Assembly: GCA_015485455.1 (NCBI GenBank)
Contig: WFTN01000095.1
Location: 1-10,208, forward strand
Direction: 5' to 3'
Source: Planctomycetota bacterium
GTDB lineage: Bacteria; Planctomycetota; GCA-002687715; DRQF01
Length of the DNA stretch: 10,208 bases
The stretch's first letter is position 1, and every line of letters starts with the position of its first letter. The position numbers and the translations under genes were made by a program. The notes under the pieces were generated by a model. The model worked only from the letters and a program-made list of their open reading frames with translations. It did not search any database and was not told the origin of the DNA. Positions 1-6,897 of this stretch are shown here, one piece after another.

Positions 1-2000
1 CGGGCCCGAGCGAAAGCTGTTTCCGGGTCATCACTGATGTGGTTCGGCCATCCCAGCATCCCTGTGCCTGTCGACTCCTCAAGGCTCGGCGGCATCAAGC
101 TTTCCAGAAGGGAAGGCATTTGCGCACCTTGAGCGCCATTCATCGAGTAGAGTCCCAAGGCGAGGAAGCACACCGCAATGGTGCCCCCTATCCCACCGAC
201 ACGGTCAAGTTTGCCATCGTCCTTGAAGCGAACCACACCCAGGAGATAGAGGCCATTCATGATAAAAATGACAACCCACATCCAAAGGATGGCGGTACGG
301 GTGAAGATTCCCAGACCAAAGTAAGCGTCCATAGCTCCGATGAACTTGAGAGCAAAGGCCAGCTCAAGGAAACCAAGCGTCACTTTCACGGAGTTCAACC
401 ATCCGCCACTCTTGGGCATGCTTTTCATCATCTTAGGGAAGAGCGCCAAGAAGAAAAACGGCGTCGCTAAGATCAGCGAAAAGGTAAACATGCCGACGAT
501 GGGAAACAGCCATTCTTCGCTGGCCGCAGCATCCACCAAAATGGCCCCAACCAAAGGTGCCGTGCAAGTGAAACTTGTGAGCGAGAACAGAAGCCCCATT
601 CCCAAAGTTCCGCCAATGCCGCCCTTTCCTTGCACGCCGCTGGCTTTGTTCATCAAGAACGCAGGAGGACGCAGTTCGAACATGCCGAACAGGGACAAAG
701 AAAACAAGACAAAGAGGAGACCAAAGAAACCTTGGAGCCAGCCATTTGTGGCCAAGAACTGTGGGCTCAAACTGGCTGACACTTTCGACAGCATAGTAAA
801 GCCAACGCCGATGCCAACAAAGCTCGTGACAATGCCGATGACGTAGACAGTTGGCAACAGGAGTGGGTTCTTGTGCTCTTTCTCAGCCTGCTTGGTAAAG
901 AATGACATCGTCACCGGGATCATAGGAAACACGCAAGGTGTTAGGAGTGCCAAGAGCGCCGCGATTGCCGCCTTCAGCACCCATGTCCAAACACTGGGCA
1001 AACCAAACTCAATTTCGATGGGAAGGGCGACGGCTTCTTTTTCAAAAGCGACCCCTTCGATATCCATGGGCACGACAATCGAGAGCTCAAGGTTTTCAAC
1101 TCCACTTTTCGCCAGCGCTGAAGCTATCAATTCGAAATCGACCTCATGTTGCTTACCAGTCCCATCAGTTCTGAGTGCCACGACATCAATACCTTCGACC
1201 TTTTTCGACCCTGTTGATTCGTCAATGAAGATCTCAGAGGCTGCCTCGAGTTTCACGTTCTCAGGAGTTGAAAAACGAATCGTACCGCCAATGCGTTTGC
1301 TGGCACGAACCTTGTTGCTCTGCATTTCGACACTGACATCTGACAAGCTCCATGAAGGAGGCTCGGGTGGCAACTCTGGGGGTTTCGGTTTGAGCTCATT
1401 GATGGCCTCTTCCAAGTCGAGAATCTTCTCCCCTTGTTTCTTATTGAGCTCCAGGATTTCGTTCATCTTGCCGAGAAGCTGACGACCGGCTGCCCCACTG
1501 ATGCCCCCTCCGTTTGACGCCCCTCTTCCCTTAGAGCCAATCTGTATGGCCCCAGAGAATTTCAAAGAATCAGGAGGCAGACAGGCTTTCGCATTGCAAG
1601 CCATGAAATCCATCACACCCCGGACATTGACTTGCCCCTTCAACTTTTGGTCGAAAGACACGGGAATACGAAAAACTGCTTCACCTTCATGCCAGTAATT
1701 GGTGTCACCCCAGGATTGCATTTTCTTGTGAGGTTGAGGCTCTTTCACTGGCCCTTTGATCGACGCCCCATCGGTGGTCACACGAAACCCCGTAGGCTCC
1801 TGGCCCGAGTGCTCTTCAATGGTGTAGATATGCCAACCTGGGCTGACACGCACTGTCACCACCATTTCCGCCGTACCACCCGCAGCAATCTCGTTGGGTT
1901 CAAAAACAACTTGGGAGATCTTCACTTGAGAAGAACCTCCCTGGGCCTGGAGGACTCCAGCCATGAGGAAGAAAAGAAACAAGCCACTTATGTGCTTCAT
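1..2000 (-). CDS. dsbD: DsbD-like thiol:disulfide interchange protein (C-terminus off the left edge)
   Basis: The family moves electrons from cytoplasmic thioredoxin across the inner membrane to periplasmic disulfide isomerases and cytochrome c maturation factors. The reverse-strand translation opens with a signal peptide (MKHISGLFLFFLMAGVLQA, likely cut after Ala19). A DsbD alpha-like immunoglobulin-type domain follows, with a cysteine pair C135/C140 in FMACNAKACLPPD. Next come a charged, probably coiled-coil stretch, a proline-rich linker and a second beta-rich region. About eight membrane helices begin near residue 335. They carry the two family cysteines, C356 in TPCVFPMIPVT and C479 in SFTCTAP. 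The visible 666 residues end at DDPETAFARA, which resembles the entry to the C-terminal thioredoxin domain; its catalytic CxxC lies outside the window. The start at 2000 is chosen because the signal peptide begins there; the ribosome binding site is weak (GAGTGAG about 8 bases upstream). Family assignment is firm; the exact redox partner is not known. Confidence 0.93.
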   Translation of the reverse strand, partial: MKHISGLFLFFLMAGVLQAQGGSSQVKISQVVFEPNEIAAGGTAEMVVTVRVSPGWHIYTIEEHSGQEPTGFRVTTDGASIKGPVKEPQPHKKMQSWGDTNYWHEGEAVFRIPVSFDQKLKGQVNVRGVMDFMACNAKACLPPDSLKFSGAIQIGSKGRGASNGGGISGAAGRQLLGKMNEILELNKKQGEKILDLEEAINELKPKPPELPPEPPSWSLSDVSVEMQSNKVRASKRIGGTIRFSTPENVKLEAASEIFIDESTGSKKVEGIDVVALRTDGTGKQHEVDFELIASALAKSGVENLELSIVVPMDIEGVAFEKEAVALPIEIEFGLPSVWTWVLKAAIAALLALLTPCVFPMIPVTMSFFTKQAEKEHKNPLLLPTVYVIGIVTSFVGIGVGFTMLSKVSASLSPQFLATNGWLQGFFGLLFVLFSLSLFGMFELRPPAFLMNKASGVQGKGGIGGTLGMGLLFSLTSFTCTAPLVGAILVDAAASEEWLFPIVGMFTFSLILATPFFFLALFPKMMKSMPKSGGWLNSVKVTLGFLELAFALKFIGAMDAYFGLGIFTRTAILWMWVVIFIMNGLYLLGVVRFKDDGKLDRVGGIGGTIAVCFLALGLYSMNGAQGAQMPSLLESLMPPSLEESTGTGMLGWPNHISDDPETAFARA

Positions 2001-2390
2001 GGACAAACTCACTCGGAAGAACTAAGTCAGAACAAAACAGAGCCGTGTGGATATCTACCCGATCAGCACTGAAATACGAGCCCCCAGAAAAAGAATCCTG
2101 TCGAGGATACCCCCTCCCAAGATTGGGCTCAAAGCCAGATCGAGCACGAATAGAACGGCGGACTTTACGGAAGAATTCCAACGGGCTCAAAAATGATTCC
2201 CTCAGTCCAAAATGGCAGGTTTCGGGCTCAAAGTGCGAATTCGAACGTAAATTGGGGTCATGATGCCCCATAGACACGCCTGAAGTTATCTATTTCTTCA
2301 AAGAATTGTTTTCTTTCTTGGCGAATTGGCTCACGTATCTTCTATTGAGCACGGCCTTTTGACCGTACTCATGACGAAAGTGAGAATGCC
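2001..2390. other. Intergenic region between divergent dsbD and the 111-residue gene
   Basis: This 390-bp stretch separates two divergently transcribed genes and must hold both promoters, but I see no convincing -35/-10 pair for either. It contains three copies of GGGCTCAAA, a short hairpin at 2256-2271 (GGGGT/GCCCC arms), and an imperfect hairpin at 2347-2370 (GAGcACGG / CCGTaCTC) about 20 bases before the 2391 start. Open frames crossing it (2045-2263 plus; 2277-1900 minus) have no recognisable protein character. The minus one also overlaps the dsbD signal peptide region in another frame, so I do not call them genes. Confidence 0.5.
2125..2232 (+). repeat. Three copies of the 9-base word GGGCTCAAA
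   Basis: Exact copies lie at 2125-2133, 2183-2191 and 2224-2232, start-to-start spacings 58 and 41, all in the same orientation and about 125-230 bases upstream of the dsbD start. The flanking bases are not conserved between copies. A fourth exact copy sits inside the dsbD coding region at 763-771, which weakens a regulatory reading. They could be binding sites for a regulator or chance clustering. Confidence 0.4.
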
Positions 2391-2726
2391 ATGAGAAAAG
2401 AGCAGACCTATTTAGCGATTCTTAACCAAGCATTCAGCCCAGAATTCAAGGGCTTGAACGCCGGCGACCCAGGGTTCCCGGAGATTGCCAAAACGTTGGC
2501 CAACGACATCTATCGTTTGTGCATCGAATTTGGCGTCAGCTTCAACGAGTTTAAGGCCCTGGTCATGCAGAAGGTTCTAGATCGCCCTCGCCTTCGCGGC
2601 ACAGATTCGGAACGCATTGGCCCCGTGGCTCCCCTCTTAGTTCCAGTCCAAGTCAATATTCCCATCTTGGTTTTTGCTTTGGAACTCATGCCAGAGGATG
2701 AAGAATTCGGCGCTGAAGGCGAATAA
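2391..2726 (+). CDS. Unrecognised small soluble protein, 111 residues
   Basis: I do not recognise this protein. It starts with ATG at 2391 and ends with TAA, with a weak purine-rich stretch (GAAAGTGAG) upstream. The first 65 or so residues look helical (MRKEQTYLAILNQAF, then IAKTLANDIYRLCIEF and FNEFKALVMQKVL). A proline- and valine-rich segment follows (PVAPLLVPVQVNIPILVF), and the tail is strongly acidic (MPEDEEFGAEGE). There is no signal peptide, no membrane helix and no obvious metal-binding or catalytic motif; the single cysteine is isolated. It appears to be a monocistronic unit, because a strong terminator begins 42 bases after its stop and the upstream gene is divergent. The protein-like composition and the well-placed terminator support a real gene. 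Function is unknown. Confidence 0.68.
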   Translation: MRKEQTYLAILNQAFSPEFKGLNAGDPGFPEIAKTLANDIYRLCIEFGVSFNEFKALVMQKVLDRPRLRGTDSERIGPVAPLLVPVQVNIPILVFALELMPEDEEFGAEGE

Positions 2727-2767
2727 CCCCGCCTGAGCATTTTTCGGGGATTTCATGTTTCAAATTC

Positions 2768-2805
2768 AAAAGGGGCTTCCAACTTTCTCGTTGGAAGCCC
2801 CTTTT
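2768..2805 (+). terminator. Strong rho-independent terminator, probably bidirectional
   Basis: A perfect 16-bp stem pairs AAAAGGGGCTTCCAAC (2768-2783) with GTTGGAAGCCCCTTTT (2790-2805) around a six-base loop, TTTCTC. The A and T runs at the two ends of the stem give a T run on either strand. It sits 42 bases after the stop of the 111-residue gene and closes that unit. Confidence 0.9.
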
Positions 2806-2863
2806 CATTGAGCCCATTTCAAGCCCTGTGATCTTTCAGGTTAGGAAGCCTGATAGACACCAG

Positions 2864-2893
2864 TTGACATACCTTGGCATCTCATCGTATTTC
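2864..2893 (+). promoter_or_regulatory. Candidate sigma-70-type promoter for the LOG gene leader
   Basis: A perfect TTGACA lies at 2864-2869 and a weak -10-like TATTTC at 2888-2893, an 18-base spacing. It is placed between the terminator and the inverted repeat, so a transcript from here would carry the repeat in its 5' leader of about 255 bases. The -10 match is poor, so this is tentative. Confidence 0.3.
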
Positions 2894-2940
2894 TTTTCTC
2901 ATTGTTTATGGGGAGAATTGAATCGAAGAACAGGGCGAGA

Positions 2941-3025
2941 AGAAGTGTGACTGACCTAGTAGGAGAGATTGATGATGTTGTTACATTTGCCGTTTGTCGA
3001 GGTGGGAGTCAGTCACACGACTTCT
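2941..3025. repeat. Inverted repeat with 52-base spacer
   Basis: The left arm AGAAGTGTGACTGAC (2941-2955) is the reverse complement of the right arm GTCAGTCACACGACTTCT (3008-3025), except for a three-base insertion in the right arm. This gives 15 paired positions, split 9 + 6. The 52-base interior contains an AGGAG and two adjacent ATG codons. It could be a structured RNA leader or a remnant of a small mobile element. No transposase is near and I see no target-site duplication. Confidence 0.6.
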
Positions 3026-3043
3026 ACTGAACCCATTCCATAG
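2972..3043 (+). CDS. Possible 23-residue leader peptide
   Basis: The best ribosome binding site in this leader, AGGAG at 2961-2965, stands six bases before ATG 2972 (a second ATG follows at 2975). The frame reads MMLLHLPFVEVGVSHTTST then EPIP and stops at TAG 3041-3043. It begins in the loop of the inverted repeat and is translated through the right arm, ending 112 bases before the LOG start. That is the geometry expected of a regulatory leader peptide. It has no run of one amino acid that would mark classical amino-acid attenuation. It may be chance. Confidence 0.28.
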   Translation: MMLLHLPFVEVGVSHTTSTEPIP

Positions 3044-3155
3044 CTATAGACGCCAACACCGCCGAAAACGGCGCAGAAATGCTCAACTATTCTCAAAAAA
3101 CCCTGAGCCAAACGTCCTAAGTATTGATCTCAAGCAAAGTTCCAGAAAGTTAACT

Positions 3156-3728
3156 ATGCCGACAATTTGTGTTTTCGCTGCTTCCAGCAGTGCATGTGAC
3201 GAAAAATACCGAATCTGGGCCAGGCAAATTGCCCGATCAATAGCCCAAGCAGGATGGGATCTTGTCTTCGGGGGCAGCAATATGGGTCTCATGGCCATTG
3301 TCGCCGAAACTTTCAAGAAGCAAGGCCGAAGAGTCATAAGCGTGATCCCCAGTTCATTCGCCGGTCGCTGTCTGCCTTTTCCTCAATCTGACGAAATCAT
3401 CGAGGTTGAGAGCTTGCGGATACGGAAGGAAATAATGGAGAAACACGCAGATGCCTACCTTGCTTTAACGGGAGGTTGCGGAACCCTGGACGAATTCAAT
3501 GAAATCTTAACACTCAAGCATTTGAATATGGCCCCAGAGCCTCTGCTTTTGTTCAACCCGGAAAACTATTGGCAACCATTCTTGGCGATGCTGGATCGCT
3601 TCGATCTCGAACGATTCTCCAGAACGCCTTCACGGCTGCTATTTCAAGAATTCGACAACCCAGCATCTGTTCTCTCGACCCTGGATGATTTTCGCCTGGA
3701 GCGCGACAAAATCACCGATGAACAGTAG
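3156..3728 (+). CDS. LOG-family nucleotide 5'-monophosphate phosphoribohydrolase-like protein
   Basis: LOG-family enzymes (Rossmann-like, cytosolic) release a base from a nucleoside 5'-monophosphate, giving ribose 5-phosphate; plant and some bacterial members activate cytokinins, others act on AMP. The 190-residue product has the usual length. It begins with the strand MPTICVFAASSS, carries GGSNMGLMAIVAE (39-51), the SLRIRKEIM segment with R90/K91, and TGGCGTLDEF (105-114) at the place of the family PGGxGTxxE motif. Glu113 and the glycines are kept, but the usual proline is Thr105. I chose ATG 3156 because the conserved N-terminal strand starts there; the frame is open upstream to TTG 2994 but without family resemblance. 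The ribosome binding site is weak (AGAAAG). The hybrid kinase follows after 116 bp on the same strand. Substrate cannot be told from sequence. Confidence 0.85.
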   Translation: MPTICVFAASSSACDEKYRIWARQIARSIAQAGWDLVFGGSNMGLMAIVAETFKKQGRRVISVIPSSFAGRCLPFPQSDEIIEVESLRIRKEIMEKHADAYLALTGGCGTLDEFNEILTLKHLNMAPEPLLLFNPENYWQPFLAMLDRFDLERFSRTPSRLLFQEFDNPASVLSTLDDFRLERDKITDEQ

Positions 3729-3844
3729 CAGAATAAAATGCGCAGAAAGTCTAAGCTCTGATCCCCGGGCTTGATCACAAGATCGTCGTCAAGAACGGGA
3801 AGAGATGAAGGCAGGCCAGCGAGACAATTGGGCAGAGGATAGAT

Positions 3845-6800
3845 ATGGGACAAGAACTCCTCCCAGCAAAAGAAGTCGTGCGCTCCTGGTGTTATGGCCA
3901 TCAAACACCTGGACAGATTCAACGTCTGATGCAAATGATCAGCACGAAAGAACTAATGCTCTTGTTGTGGATGTACCCACGGAATCGCTATTCCCAAGCT
4001 CGCCTTGAATTGATGGATCGCTTTTTCCTGGAGTCCAAAACACCCCTCCCACCCCTGCTCCATGACCTTTTCTGCGAAGAGCTCAGAGACTCAATGGAAG
4101 CCATTGACTTGGAACTCACGAAGGAGATCGAAGACCCCCTCATCAAGCGGATGCTCATTGACCGGGGCGCTGAATTGGCCTATCGCCAAGGCGATATTCA
4201 AGAAATAGCCCGCTTCGAGGAAATCTTAGGTGAAAACCGCAGCGATGTCGGGGAAGACTTCTTCTCGGTGAAGCATCACATGCGTCGATTCGAATTTGAA
4301 GTGTCGACCAATAAGTTAGCGAAGGCGAAAGAATCCCTTGCGACGTTTGTGAGAGAGTCTCCCCATGTCATTGGATATGACATTTTCGCCTGTTGTGAGT
4401 CTATCCTGAGGCTTCACTTAGAAACTGCAGAAGGCGCCCCCGAGTCTCTATCTGGCTACTTGGCTCTGCAGCAAGATAGCCGACTCTTCGCTCACCAAAG
4501 AGCCATGATTACCATGCATGGCGCTAAGATTCTTTCCCTGCGCCAACAATACGCCAGCTCGATTTCTCTTTGGCTTGAGCTACTCCATGGAGAAGATCAT
4601 GTCTTACCCCCAAGACTTCAACGATCGGCGGCTCTGTCATTAAGCCAAGACCTGATTCATGGCGGCGAGTACGATGCAGCGATTGTTGAAATCAAGAGGT
4701 TTGAGAACCTTGACAAGAGCGACAAGTTTACCGCCCATTGTCAACGTCTTGAGGCTTTGGCTCGTGTCCATGCCGGTGATCTCCACCTGGCCCAAAGTCT
4801 CATTCACAACTTCGTCCCTTTGACCGCCAGCAGCGAAAGGAAATGGCACTCTTTAGACGTTTTCGTCCGTGTCTGCGCCCTCCGTGCCCAAGGCTCCTTG
4901 GAGGCTGCCCTCGCCGCAGCCGTGACCTATTGCGACGCCATCGAGCGCCCTTGTCCCAATGACCCTTGGCTCTCTCAACTCGCTCGGGAGCGTCTCAGAA
5001 TCCTGCGGGAGATAAAGCCCGACAACAAGAGGATTGTGCCGGCTGCCGAGTTTGCCATCCACGTGGCGGCCTTGGCCCAAGACCCAGCAAGTTTGCGCGA
5101 CATCTATTTCATCTTAGCGATGTACTATGCCGACGACCCCAAGACCTGTGACCAAGCGGTCGAGGCCTGCCGGGATGCGGAACGTTGTGCTCGCACCATC
5201 ATGGAAACCCTCCGAGCAGACCGGGATGTCTTGTTCCAAGTGATGCCCGCAGACAATCGTCACAAGACCGTCGTCAGTGCTCTTCTGGGACGACTATCTG
5301 AAAATGCGCGAAGAGGTCTCTCGAACCTTTTCGAGTTGATTCGCAGTCTGGTTCGGCAAGCCCATGGGGCCAACAAGCTCTTGGCCGCCTTACGGGAAAG
5401 CCAGAGACGAATCGCCCGCATTTTCGAAACCCTGCCCATCGTTTTTTGGACCAGTTTTGGGGCGGCACAAAACTTCGCTCTTTGCCGGGCTGACGGCGCC
5501 GTCTTAGAGGTCTTAGGAACACCAGCGGAAGGCCTCACCACCAATGCAACAGCTTGGCTCGACACCATCGACAACCGGGATTGGCAGTCCGTGATTGAGG
5601 CCTTACGAAACGTCGAGCTTACCCTTGGCGGTAAAACCGTCGAATTCCGGCGCCAAGAAAGTAACGGCGTGGTCAAGTGGATTGAACTGCAAATTCGCCC
5701 GGTCATCGGCGAATCTCATGACGATGGGGCACTCTACGGAATCATGTCTGACGTCACCGCAAGGCATGAGCTTCAACAAACAATCATCCAAAACCAAAAA
5801 ACAGACCTCCTCAATTTATTGGTCAACAACATCACACATGAATTCAACAATGTTGTTGGTGGTATTCTTGGGGCTGCAACCCTCCTCAACCAAACCATAG
5901 ACAAAACCGATGAAAACCTTGAGCTCGTCGATGCTATTGAAAGATCCGCGCTCCGCGGTCGAGATCTAACCGCGAGGCTCAGCGCGCTCACCAATGAGAC
6001 TTCCGGTTTGCGGACGAACGTCAATTTGGTTTCCGCAGTGGAAGATGCTGTGGAATTGGCCCGCAGTATGGTCGCCCCTTCCATCCAACTGCAAGTGATT
6101 TCCTGGGATGATTCCCTACCCGTCCTTATGGCTCGGGATGCTCTGACCCGCTGTCTTCTTGACTTAATCCGAAATGCTGAAGAAGCCGCCCCCTCTGATC
6201 TTTGCATCACTGTTCGATCGGCAAGAGAAAATGATTCTGCTGTCATCACAGTCGAAGACCAGGGCTGCGGCATGTCTCGGGAAGTCTCGGCCCATGCCAC
6301 AGCACCATTCTTCTCCACCAAAGACAAGAACCAACATCGCGGACTGGGGCTAACAATGGTGGACAAAATCGCCCGTGAATGCTCCGCCAAGTTGACCTTT
6401 ACTTCTGAAGAGGAGAGCGGAACAGTCATGAAATTGACCTTCCCTCTCTACGCAGGCCCCATCGAATCTGTACCCAGCGACAAAGCCAAGAGCCTACTAC
6501 GTTCTCGCGGTGGACGACTCCTGGTCATCGACGACGACCAGGAAATCTTGCGGATCAGCAGTCGGATCTTGAAGAATGCTGGTTTTGATGTGGTGACTGC
6601 GGGGGATGGCCAAGCTGGGATCGAAGCTTTCGATCAAGATCCAGCATCATGGTCTCTGGTTATCAGTGATATTCGCATGCCACGGATGGATGGATTCGGC
6701 GTCGTCCGTAACTTGCGACAAAAAGATCCAACACTTCCAATCCTCATGATGACTGGATTTTCGGAGACTTCTCCCCTCACAGTTGTCGATAAGGATGAGT

Positions 6801-6886
6801 ACGTAGCCCTGATTCGCAAGCCATTCACCGCAAGCAGTTTCTTGGAACAAGCAGCGCTTCTACTCTTGAAGTCAGATGCGATCTAA
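3845..6886 (+). CDS. Soluble hybrid sensor histidine kinase / response regulator with large helical N-terminus
   Basis: This 1013-residue protein should autophosphorylate and pass phosphate to its own receiver. Residues 1 to about 470 are helix-rich with alternating short helices resembling a TPR-type solenoid. A possible coiled coil (about 490-525) leads into a PAS domain (about 522-640, ending SDVTARHELQ). The dimerisation domain carries the phospho-acceptor His665 in ITHEFNN. The ATPase domain has the N box with Asn777 (LIRNAEEAA), G1 Asp805 (EDQGCGM), F box PFFSTK near 822 and G2 RGLGL near 833. The receiver (about 890-1005) has acidic residues 896-898, phospho-acceptor Asp942 (SDIRMPRMDG), Thr970 and Lys992. 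All key residues are present. No membrane helix is seen, so it probably senses a cytoplasmic signal. AGAGGA at 3834-3839 supports ATG 3845. No DNA-binding output domain or separate regulator lies nearby; the partner is unknown. Confidence 0.93.
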   Translation: MGQELLPAKEVVRSWCYGHQTPGQIQRLMQMISTKELMLLLWMYPRNRYSQARLELMDRFFLESKTPLPPLLHDLFCEELRDSMEAIDLELTKEIEDPLIKRMLIDRGAELAYRQGDIQEIARFEEILGENRSDVGEDFFSVKHHMRRFEFEVSTNKLAKAKESLATFVRESPHVIGYDIFACCESILRLHLETAEGAPESLSGYLALQQDSRLFAHQRAMITMHGAKILSLRQQYASSISLWLELLHGEDHVLPPRLQRSAALSLSQDLIHGGEYDAAIVEIKRFENLDKSDKFTAHCQRLEALARVHAGDLHLAQSLIHNFVPLTASSERKWHSLDVFVRVCALRAQGSLEAALAAAVTYCDAIERPCPNDPWLSQLARERLRILREIKPDNKRIVPAAEFAIHVAALAQDPASLRDIYFILAMYYADDPKTCDQAVEACRDAERCARTIMETLRADRDVLFQVMPADNRHKTVVSALLGRLSENARRGLSNLFELIRSLVRQAHGANKLLAALRESQRRIARIFETLPIVFWTSFGAAQNFALCRADGAVLEVLGTPAEGLTTNATAWLDTIDNRDWQSVIEALRNVELTLGGKTVEFRRQESNGVVKWIELQIRPVIGESHDDGALYGIMSDVTARHELQQTIIQNQKTDLLNLLVNNITHEFNNVVGGILGAATLLNQTIDKTDENLELVDAIERSALRGRDLTARLSALTNETSGLRTNVNLVSAVEDAVELARSMVAPSIQLQVISWDDSLPVLMARDALTRCLLDLIRNAEEAAPSDLCITVRSARENDSAVITVEDQGCGMSREVSAHATAPFFSTKDKNQHRGLGLTMVDKIARECSAKLTFTSEEESGTVMKLTFPLYAGPIESVPSDKAKSLLRSRGGRLLVIDDDQEILRISSRILKNAGFDVVTAGDGQAGIEAFDQDPASWSLVISDIRMPRMDGFGVVRNLRQKDPTLPILMMTGFSETSPLTVVDKDEYVALIRKPFTASSFLEQAALLLLKSDAI

Positions 6887-6897
6887 GCCCTCGGTAT

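Larger units (their letters stand above)
2806..3155. other. 350-bp leader region before the LOG-family gene
   Basis: No clear conventional gene lies between the terminator and the LOG start. In order it holds a candidate sigma-70-like promoter (2864-2893), a long-loop inverted repeat (2941-3025) with a possible 23-codon ORF starting inside its loop, and a small hairpin CGCCG-AAAA-CGGCG at 3060-3073. A frame open from TTG 2994 joins the LOG gene in phase, but its extra 54 residues are arginine-rich and unlike the conserved LOG N-terminus. I read it as non-coding leader. Confidence 0.5.

Noticed and set aside
39..2072. Several plus-strand open frames across the first 2 kb
   Set aside because: They are antisense to the dsbD-like gene, whose reverse-strand translation has a signal peptide, membrane helices and conserved cysteines throughout.
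1900..2277. 125-codon minus-strand frame upstream of dsbD
   Set aside because: It overlaps the dsbD start region by about 100 bases in another frame and its translation has no protein-like pattern or ribosome binding site that I can see.
2941..3025. Insertion sequence or MITE as the explanation of the inverted repeat
   Set aside because: There is no target-site duplication, transposase or second copy in this window. A mobile origin remains possible but cannot be supported here.
2994..3155. N-terminal extension of the LOG protein from TTG 2994
   Set aside because: The 54 extra residues are arginine-rich and unlike the family. The conserved first strand begins at ATG 3156, and the extension crosses the right arm of the inverted repeat.
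3805..4008. 67-codon plus-strand frame at the start of the kinase gene
   Set aside because: It overlaps the kinase coding region out of frame, and the kinase has the better-placed ribosome binding site and clear domain content.
5260..6429. Long minus-strand frames opposite the kinase, up to 218 codons
   Set aside because: They are serine- and arginine-rich antisense shadows of the PAS, HisKA and ATPase coding sequence.
6887..6897. Bidirectional terminator between the convergent kinase and pseudopilin genes
   Set aside because: Only 11 bases separate the stops and I find no stem-loop with a T run there or just beyond.
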